Source of the DNA: Ianthella basta
Taxonomy: Eukaryota; Porifera; Demospongiae; Verongiida; Ianthellidae
Direction: 5' to 3'
Assembly: GCA_964019415.1 (NCBI GenBank)
Contig: OZ025869.1
Coordinates: 12,767,430 to 12,831,429 of the forward strand
DNA: 64,000 bases
Position 1 is the first letter of the stretch. Each line of letters starts with the position of its first letter. The position numbers and the translations under genes were made by a program. Positions 52,303 to 62,809 of the stretch are shown piece by piece. The notes under the pieces were generated by a model that did not search any database, was not told the origin of the DNA, and worked only from the letters and a program-made list of their open reading frames with translations.

Positions 52303-55300
52303 TCTTGCCTCATCTTGCCTAATCTTGCAATATCTTGCCTCATCTTGCAATATCTTGCCTCATCTTGCAATGTCTTGCCTCATCTTGCCTAATCTTGCAA
52401 TATCTTGCCTCATCTTGCACTATCTTGCTTCATCTTGCTATATCTTGCGACATCTTGCACTATCTTGCCATATCTTACTACATCTTGCTTTATTTTACTA
52501 TATCTTGGCTCATCTTACAATATCTCGCTACATCTTACTTCATCTTGTTATATCTTGCCTCATCTTGCTTCATCTTGCTATATCTTGCCTCATCTTGCTA
52601 TATCTTGTCTCATCTAGCAATATCTTGCCTCATCTTGCAATATCTTGTTACATCTTACTTCTTCTTGCTATATCTTGCCTTATCTTGCCTCATCTTACAA
52701 TATCTTGCCTCATCTTGCTTCATCTTGCTTCATCTTGCTATATCATGCCTCATCTTGTTATATCTTGCTTCATATTGCAATATCTTGCCTCATCTTGCAA
52801 CATCTTGCCCCATCTTGCTACATCTTGCCTCATCTTGTAATGTCTTGCCTCATCTTGCTACATCTTGCCTCATCTTGCTTCATCTTACTACATCTTGCCT
52901 CATCTTGTAATGTCTTGCCTCATCTTGCCTAATCTTGCAATATCTTACCTCGTCTTGCAATATCTTGCCTCATCTTGTAATATCTTGCCTCATCTTGCTA
53001 CATCTTGCCTCATCTTGCCTCATCTCGCTACATCTTGCCTCATCTTACTAAATCTTGTTTCATCTTGCTACATCTTGCCTCATCTTGTTTCATCTTGCTA
53101 CATCTTGCCTCATCTTGTAATGTCTTGCCTCATCTTGCCTAATCTTGCAATATCTTGCCTCGTCTTGCAATATCTTGCCTCATCTTGCTACATTTGCCTC
53201 ATCTTGCTACATCTTGCCTCATCTTGCAATATCTTGCCTCATTTTGCTATTTCTTGCTTCATCTTGCAATATCTTGCCTCATCTTGCAATATCTTGCCTC
53301 ATTTTGCTATTTCTTGCTTCATCTTGCAATATCTTGCCTCATCATGCAATACCTGGCCTTATCTTGCAATATCGTGCCTCCTCTTGCTACATCTTGCCTC
53401 ATCTTGCAATAGCTTGCCTCGTCTTGCAATATCTTGCCTCATCTTGCAATGTCTTACCTCATCTTGCTACATCTTGCCTCATCTTGCAATATCTTGCCTC
53501 ATCTTACTAAATCTTGCTTTATCTTGCTATATCTTGCCTCATCATCAATATCTTGCCTAATCTTGTAATATCTTGCCTCATCTTGCATTATCTTGCCTCA
53601 TCTTGCAATGTCTTACCTCATCTTGCTACATCTTGCCTCATCTTGCAATATCTTGCCTCGTCTTGCAATATCTTGCCTCATCTTGCAATGTCTTACCTCA
53701 TCTTGCTACACCTTGCCTCATCTTGCAATATCTTGCCTCATCTTACTAAATCTTGCTTCATCTTGCAATATCTTGCCTCATCATCAATATCTTGCCTAAT
53801 CTTGCAATATCTTGCCTCATCTTGCATTATCTTGCCTCATCTTGCAATGTCTTACCTCATCTTGCTACATCTTGCCTCATCTTGCAATATCTTACTTTAT
53901 CTTTCTACATCTTGCCTCATCTTACTAAATCTTGTTTTATCTTGCTACATCTCTCCTCATCTTGCCTAATCTTGCAATATCTTGCCTCGTCTTGCAATAT
54001 CTTGCTTCATCTTGCAATATCCTGCCTCATCTTGCTATTTCTTGCCTCTTCTTACAATATCTTGCCTCATCTTACAATATCTTGCCTCATCTTGCAATGT
54101 CTTAGCTCATGTTGCTACATCTTGCCTCATCTTGCAATATTTTGCTTTAACTTTCTACATCTAGTCTCATCTTACTAAATCTTGTTTCATCTTGCTACAT
54201 CTTGCCTCATCTTGCATCATCTTGCTACATCTTGCCTCATCTTCTAATGTCTTACCTCATCTTGCCTCATCTTGCAATGTCTTACCTCGTCTTGCAATAT
54301 CTTGCCTCATCTTGTAATATCTTGCCTCATCTTGCTACATCTTGCCTCATCTTGCAATGTCTTGCCTCATCTTGCTATTTCTTGCTTCATCTTGCAATAT
54401 CTTGCCTCATCATGCAATATCTTGCCTAATCTTGCAATATCTTGCCTCGTCTTGCAATATCTTGCCTCATCTTGCAATGTCTTGCCTCGTCTTGCAATAT
54501 CTTGCCTCATCTTGCAATGTCTTACCTCATCTTGCTATATCTTGCCTCATCTTGCAATATCTTGCCTCATCTTACTAAATCTTGCTTCATCTTGCAATAT
54601 CTTGCCTCATCATCAATATCTTGCCTAATCTTGCAATATCTTGCCTCATCTTGCATTATCTTGTTTCATCTTGCAATGTCTTACCTCATCTTGCTACATC
54701 TTGTCTCATCTTGCAATATCTTGCTTTATCTTTCTACATCTTGCCTCATCTTACTAAATCTTGTTATATCTTGCTACAACTTGCCTCATCTTGCAATATT
54801 TTTCTACATCTTGCCTCATCTTACTAAATCTTGTTTCATCTTGCTACATCTTGCCTCATCTTGCTTCATCTTACTACATCTTGCCTCATCTTGTAATGTC
54901 TGCCACATCTTGCCTAATCTTGCAATATCTTGCCTTGTCTTGCAATATCTTGCCTCATCTTGTAATATCTTGCCTCATCTTGCATTATCTTTCCTCATCT
55001 TGCTATTTCTTGCTTCATCTTGCAATATCTTGCCTCATCATGCAATATCTTGCCTTATCTTGCAATATCTTGCCTTGTCATGCAATATCTTGCCTCATCT
55101 TGCAATGTCTTACCTCATCTTGCTACATCTTGCCTCATCTTGCAATATCTTGCCTCGTCTTGCAATATCTTACCTCATCTTGCAATGTCTTACCTCATCT
55201 TGCTATATCTTGCCTCATCTTGCAATATCTTGCTTCATCTTACTAAATCTTGCTTCATCTTGCAATATCTTGCCTCATCATGCAATATCTTGCCTTATCT

Positions 55301-57467
55301 TGCAATATCTTCCCTCATCTTGCAATATCGTGCCTCATCTTGCAATGTCTTACCTCATCTTGCTACATCTTGCCTCATCTTGCAATATCTTGCTTTATCT
55401 TTCTACATCTTGCCTCATCTTACTAAATCTTGTTATATCTTGCTATATCTTGCCTCATCTTGCTTCATCTTGCTACATCTTGCCTCATCTTGTAATGTCT
55501 TGCCTCATCTTGCCTAAACTTGCAATATCTTGCCTCATCTTGCTACATCTTGCCTCGTCTTGCAATATCCTGCCTCATCTTGCTTTTTCTTGCCTCATCT
55601 TGCAATATCTTGCCTCATCTTAAAATATCTTGCCTCATCTTGCAATGTCTTACCTCATCTTGCTACATCTTGCCTCATCTTGCAATATCTTGCTTTATCT
55701 TTCTACATCTTGCCTCATCTTACTAATCTTGTTATATCTTGCTACATCTTGCCTCATCTTGCTTCATCTTGCTACATCTCGCCTCATCTTGTAATGTCTT
55801 GCCTCATCTTTCCTAATCTTGCAATATCTTGCCTCGTCTTGCAATATCTTGCCTCATCCTGTAATGTCTTGCATCATCTTTCTACATCTTGCCTCATCTT
55901 GCCTCATCTTGCTTCATCTTGCCTCATCTTGCAATGTCTTATTACCTCATCTCGCTACATCTTGCCTCATCTCGCTACATCTTGCCTCATCTCGCTACAT
56001 CTTGCCTCATCTTTCTACATCTGGCCTCATCTTGCCATATCTTGCGTCATCTTGCTATATCTTGCCTCATCTTGCGACATCTTGCCTCGACTTGCATTAT
56101 CTTGCCTCATCTTCTTACATCTTGCCTCATCTTTCTATTTCTTGCCTCATTCTGCAATATCTTGCCTCATCATGCAATATCTGGCCTAATCTTGCAATAT
56201 CTTGCCTAGTCTTGCAATATCTTGTTTCATCTTTCAATGTCTTGCCTCATCTTGCCAAATCTTGCAATATCTTGCCTCATCTTGCTACATCTTGCTTCAT
56301 CTTCCTATATCTTGCCTCATCTTGCCTAATCTTGCAATATCTTGCCTCGTCTTGCAGTATCTTGCCTTATCTTGTAATGTCTTGCCTCATCTTGCTACAT
56401 CTTGCCTCATCTTGCCTCATCTTGCCTCATCTTGCAATGTCTTATTACCTCATCTCGCTACATCTTGCCTCATCTCGCTACATCTTGCCTCACCTTCCTA
56501 CATCTTGCCTCATCTTGCTACATCTGGCCTCATCTTGCTATATCTTGCCTCATCTAGCTATTTCTTGCCTCATCTTGCTATATACATCTTGCCTCATCCT
56601 GCTATATCATGCTTCATCTTGCTATATCTTGCCTCATCTTGCTACATCTTGCCTCGTCTTGCAATATCTTGCCTCATCTTCTTACATCTTGCCTCATCTT
56701 GCTATTTCTTGCCTCATCTTGCTATTTCTTGCCTCATCTTGCTATTTCTTGCCTCATTCTGCAATATCTTGCCTCATCATGCAATATCTTGCCTAATCTT
56801 GCAATATCTTGCCTCGTCTTGCAATATCTTGCCTCATCTTGCAATGTCTTGCCTCATCTTGCCAAATCTTGCAATATCTTGCCTCATCTTGCATTATCTT
56901 GTTTCATCTTCCTATATCTTGCCTCATCTTGCCTCATCTTGCAATATCTTGCGGCATCTTACACTATCTTGCCTCATCTTACTACATCTTGCTTCATCTT
57001 GCTGTATCTTGCCTCATCTTGCTACATCTTGCCTCGTCTTGCAATATCTTGCCTCATTTTGCAATATCTTGCCTAATCTTGCAATATCTTGCCTCATCAT
57101 GCAATATCTTGCCTAATCTTGCAATCTCTTGCCTCATCTTGCAATATCTTGCCTCATCTTGCAATGTCTTACCTCATCTTGCTACATCTTGCCTCATCTT
57201 GCAATATCTTGCCTAATCTTGCTATTTCTTGCTTCATCTTGCAATATCTTGCTTCATCGTGCTACATCTTGCCTCATCTTACTACATCTTGTTTCATCTT
57301 GCTACAACTAGCCTCATCTGACTTCATCTTGCTGCATCTTGCCTCATCTTGCTATTACTTGCCTCATCTTGCTATTTCTTGCCTCATCTTGCTATTTCTT
57401 GCCTCATCTTGCAGTATCTTGCCTCATCTTGTTATATCTTGTCTCATCTTGAGTCATTTTGCTATAT

Positions 57468-57575
57468 CGTTGCTCATCTTGCTACATCTTGCCTCATCTA
57501 CTAAATCTTGCTTCATCTAACTACATCTTGCCTCATCTTGATTCGTCTTGCTTCATCTTGCCTTATCTTGTAACG
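57468..57575 (+). repeat. Long-period landmark B''
   Basis: This lies 5,273 bp after A''. It shares cttgagtcat upstream with B and B', but has a private one-base loss (catctactaaat) and cttgattcgt. It is followed by the module that is cut at the end of the first 16-kb copy and complete here. Confidence 0.9.
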
Positions 57576-60500
57576 TCTTGCCTCATCTTGCCTATTCTTG
57601 CAATATCTTGCCTCATCTTGCAATATCTTGCCTCATCTTGCAATATCTTGTTACATATTACTTCTTCTTGCTATATCTTGCCTTATCTTGCCTCATCTTA
57701 CAACATCTTGCCTCATCTTGCTTCATCTTGCTTCATTTTGCTATATCTTGCCTCATCTCGTTATATCTTGCTTCATCTTGCAGTATCTTGCCTCATCTTG
57801 CAACATCTTGCCCCATCTTGATTCATCTTGCCTCATTTTGCAATGTCTTGCCTCATCTTGCTACATCTTGCCTCATCTTGCTATTTCTTGCCTCATCTTG
57901 CTGTTTCTAGCCTCATCTTGCTACATCTTGCCTCATCTTGCAATATCTTGCCTCATCTTGCTATTTCTTGCCTCATCTTTCTATTTCTTGCCTCATCTTG
58001 CAATATCTTGCCTCATCTTCATACATCTTGCCTCATCTTGCAATATCTTGCCTCATCTTGCTACATCTTGCCTCGTCTTGCTATTTCTTGCCTCATCTTG
58101 CTATTTCTTGCCTCATCTTGCAATATATTGCCTAATCTTGCTATTTCTTTCCTCATCTTGCAATATCTTTCCTCATCTTGCAATGTCTTACCTCATCTTG
58201 CTATATCTTGCCTCATCTTGCTATATCTTGCCTCATCTTACTACATCTTGCTTCATCTTGCAATATCTTGCCTCATTATGCAATATCTTGCCTAATCTTG
58301 CAATATCTTGCCTCATCTGGCAATATCTTGCTTCATCTTGCAATGTCTTACCTCATCTTGCTTCATCTTGCCTCATCTTGCAATATCTTGCTTTATCTTT
58401 CTACATCTTGCCTCATCTTACGAAATCTTGTTTTATCTTGCTATATCTTGCCTCATCTTGCTTCATCTTGCTAAATCTTGTCTCATCTTGTAATGTCTTC
58501 CCTCATCTTGCCTAATCTTGCAATATCTTGCCTCATCTTGCAATATCTTGCCTCATCTTGCAATATCTTGCCTCATCTTGCAATATCTTGTCTCATCTTG
58601 CTACATCTTGCCTCATCTTGCAATATCCTGCCTCATCTTGCTATTTCATGCCTCATCTTGCTTCATCTTGCTACATCTTGCCTCATCATGTAATGTTTTG
58701 CCTGATCTTGCTACATCTTGCAATATCTTGCCTCATCATGAAATATCTTGCCTAATCTTGTTATGTCTTGCCTCATCTGGCCTCATCTTGCTACATCTTG
58801 CCTCATCTTGCTATATCTTACCTCGTCTTGCTATATCTTGCCTCATCTTCTTACATCTTGCCTAATCTTGCTATTTCTTGCCTCATCTGGCTATTTCTTG
58901 CCTCATCTTGCTGTTTCTTGCCTCATTCTGCAATATCTTGCCTCATCATGCAATATCTTGCCTCATTTTGCTACATCTTGCCTCATCTTGCAATATCTTG
59001 CCTCATCTTGCTATTTCTTGCTTCATCTTGCAATATCTTGCTCATCATGCAAAAGCATGCCTCATCTTGCAATGTCTTACCTCATCTTGCTACATCTTGC
59101 AATGTCTTACCTCATCTTGCTACATCTTGCCTCATCTTGCAATATCTTGCTTTATCTTTCTACATCTTGCCTCATCTTGCTTCATCTTGCTACATCTTGC
59201 CTCATCTTGTAATGTCTTGCCTCATCTTGCCTAATCTTGCGATATCTTGCCTCGTCTTGCAATATCTTACCACATCTTGTAATATCTTGCCTCATCTTGC
59301 TACATCTTGCCTCTTCTTGCAATATCCTGCCTCATCTTGCTATTTCTTGACTCATCTTGCAATATCTTGCCTCATCTTACAATATCTTGCCTCATCTTGC
59401 AATGTCTTACCTCATCTTGCTACATCTTGCCTCATCTTGCAATATCTTGCTTCATCTTTCTACATCTTGCCTCATCTTACTAAATCTTGTTTCATCTTGC
59501 TACATCTTGCCTCATCTTGCTTCATCTTGCTACATCTCGCCTCATCGTGTAATGTCTTCCTGATCTTGCCTAATCTTGCAATATCTTGCCTCATCTTACA
59601 ATATCTTGCCTCATCTTGTAATGTCTTACCTCATCTTGCCACATCTTGCCTCATCTTGCCTCATCTTGCTACATCTTACCTCATCTTGCAATGTCTTATT
59701 ACCTCATCTCGCTACATCTTGCCTCATCTCGCTACATCTTGCCTCATCTTGCTACATCTTGCCTCATCTTGCTACATCTTGCTTCATCTTGCTACATCTG
59801 GCCTCATCTTGCTATATCTTGCCTCATTCTGCAATATCTTGCCTAATCTTGCAATATCTTACCTCATCTTGCAATATCTTGCCTCATCTTGCAATATCTT
59901 GCTTCATCTTTCTACATCTTGCCTCATCTTACTAAATCTTGTTATATCTTGCTACATCTTGCCTCATCTTGCTTCATCTTGCTACATCTTGCCTCATCTT
60001 GCAATGTCTTGCCTCATCTTGCCTCATCTTGCAATATCTTGCCTCATCTTACAATATCTTTCCTCATCTTACAATGTCTTACCTCATCTTGCTACATCTC
60101 GCCTCATCTTGAAATATTTTGCTTTATCTTTCCACATCTTGCCTCATCTTACTAAATCTTGTTTCATCTTGCTACATCTTGCCTCATCTTGCTTCATCTT
60201 GCTACATCTTGCCTCATCTTGTAATGTCTTGCCTCATCTTGCCTAATCTTGCAATATCTTGCCTCGTCTTGCAATATATTGCCTCATCTTGTAATGTCTT
60301 GCCTCATCTTGCTACATCTTGCCTCATCTTGCAATATCTTGCCTCATCTTGCTATTTCTTGCTTCATCTTGCAATATCTTGCCTCATCATGCAATATCTT
60401 GCCTAATCTTGCCATATCTTGCCTAATCTTGCAATATCTTGCCTCATCTTGCAATGTCTTACCTCATCTTGCTACATCTTGCCTCATCTTGCAATATCTT

Positions 60501-61570
60501 GCTTTATCTTTCTACATCTTGCTTCATCTTGCTACATCTTGCCTCATCTTGCTTCATCTTGCTACATCTTGCCTCATCTTGTAATGTCTTGCCTCATCTT
60601 GCCTAATCTTGCAATATCTTGCCTCGTCTTGCAATATCTTGCCTTATCTTGCAATATCTTGCCTCGTCTTGCTACATCTTGCCTCGTCTTGCAATATCTT
60701 GCCTTATCTTGTAATATCTTGCCTCATCTTGCTATATCTTGCCTCATCTTGCAATATCTTGCCTCATCTTGCTATTTCTTGCTTCATCTTGCAATATCTT
60801 GCCTCATCATGCAATATCTTGCCTTATCTTGCAATATCTTGCCTCATCTTGCAATATCTTGCCTCATCTTGCAATGTCTTACCTCATCTTGCTACATCTT
60901 GCCTCATCTTGCAATATCTTGCTTTATATTTCTACATCTTGCCTCATCTTACTAAATCTTGTTTCATCCTGCTACATCTTGCCTCATCTTCCTTCATCTT
61001 GCTACATCTTGCCTCATCTTGTAATGTCTTGCCTGATCTTGCCTAATCTTGCAATATCTTGCCTCGTCTTGCAATATCTTGCCTCATCTTGTAATGTCCT
61101 GCCTCATCTTGCTACATCTTGCCTCATCTTGCCTCATCTTGCCTCATCTTGCTTCATCTTGCTACATCTTGCCTCATCTTGTAATGTCTTGCCTGATCTT
61201 GCCTAATCTTTCAATATCTTGCCTCGTCTTGCAATATCTTGCCTCATCTTGTAATGTCTTGCCTCATCTTGCTACATCTTGCCTCATCTTGCAATGTCTC
61301 ATTACCTCATCTCGCTACATCTTGCCTCATCTCGCTACATCTTGCCTCATCTTGCTACATCTTGCCTCATCTTGTTACATCTTGCCTCATCCTGCTATAT
61401 CTTGCCTCATCTTGCTATATCTTGCCTCATCTTGCTACATCTTGCCTCGTCTTGCAATATCTTGCCTCATCTTCTTACATCTTGCCTGATCTTGCTATTT
61501 CTTGCCTCATTATGCAATATCTTGAATCATCACGCAATATCTTGCCTAATCTTGCAATGTCTTGCCTCAT

Positions 61571-62010
61571 CTTGCCAAATCTAGCAATATCATACCTCAT
61601 CTTGCATTATCTCGCTTCATCTTCCTATATCTTGCCTCTTCTTGCCTCATCTTGCAATATCTTGCGACATCTTACACTATCTTGCCTCATCTTACTACAT
61701 CTTGCTTCATCTTGCTGTATCTTGCCTCATCTTGCTACATCTTGCCTCGTCTTGCAATATCTTGCCTCATCTTGCAATGTCATGCCTCATCTTGCCAAAT
61801 CTTGCAATATCTTGCCTCATCTTGCATTATCTCGCTTCATCTTCCTATATCTTGCCTCATCTTGCCTCATCTTGCAATATCTTGCGACATCTTACACTAT
61901 CTTGCCTCATCTTACTACATCTTGCTTCATCTTGCTGTATCTTGGCTCATCTTGCTACATCTTGCCTCGTCTTGCAATATCTTGCCTAATCTTGCACTAT
62001 CTTGCCTCAT
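61571..62010 (+). repeat. 220-bp tandem duplication in block C''
   Basis: Modules starting at 61571 and 61791 repeat with the same 220-bp offset as 37907 and 38127. The first keeps ctagcaatat as in block C; the second has the common cttgcaatat. The copies have therefore diverged, or been partly homogenised, since the superrepeat split. Confidence 0.78.
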
Positions 62011-62700
62011 CTTGCCATATCTTGCCTCATCTTGCTATTTCTTGTTTCATCTTGCAATCTCTTGCCTCATCTTGCAATATCTTGCCTCATCTTGCAATGT
62101 CTTGCCTCATCTTGCAATATCTTGCCTCATCTTGCTGTATCTTGCTTCATCTTGCAATATTTTGCTTCATCGTGCTACATCTTGCCTCATCTTACTAAAT
62201 CTTGTTTCATCTTGCTACATCTTGCCTCATCTTGCTTCATCTTGCTACATCTTGCCTCATCTTGTAATGTCTTGCCTGATCTTGCCTAATCTTGCAATAT
62301 CTTGCTTCATCTTGCAATATCTTGCTTCATCGTGCTACATCTTGCCTCATCTTACTAAATCTTGCCTAATCTTGCAATATCTTGCCTCATCTTGCAATAT
62401 CTTGCCTCATCTTTCAATGTCTTACCTCATCTTGCTACATCTTGCCTCATCTTGCAATATCTTGCTTAATCTTGCTATTTCTTGCTTCATCTTGCAATAT
62501 CCTGCTTCATCGTGCTACATCTTGCCTCATCTTACTAAATCTTGCTTCATCTTGCTACATCTTGCCTCATCTGACTTCATCTTGCTGCATCTTGCCTCAT
62601 CTTGCTATTTCTTGCCTCATCTTGCTATTTCTTGCCTCATCTTGCAGTATCTTGCCTCATCTTGTTATATCTTGTCTCATCTTGATTCATCTTGCTATAT

Positions 62701-62809
62701 CGTTGCTCATCTTGCTACATCTTGCCTCATCTTACTAAATCTTGCTTCATCTAACTACATCTTGCCTCATCTTGATTCATCTTGCTCCATCTTGCCTTAT
62801 CTTGTAACG
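62701..62809 (+). repeat. Long-period landmark C''
   Basis: This lies 5,233 bp after B'' and 23,664 bp after C. The internal order is the standard one. A ccttaattactac string downstream (about 62981) ties it to C. The array continues past the window edge. Confidence 0.9.
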
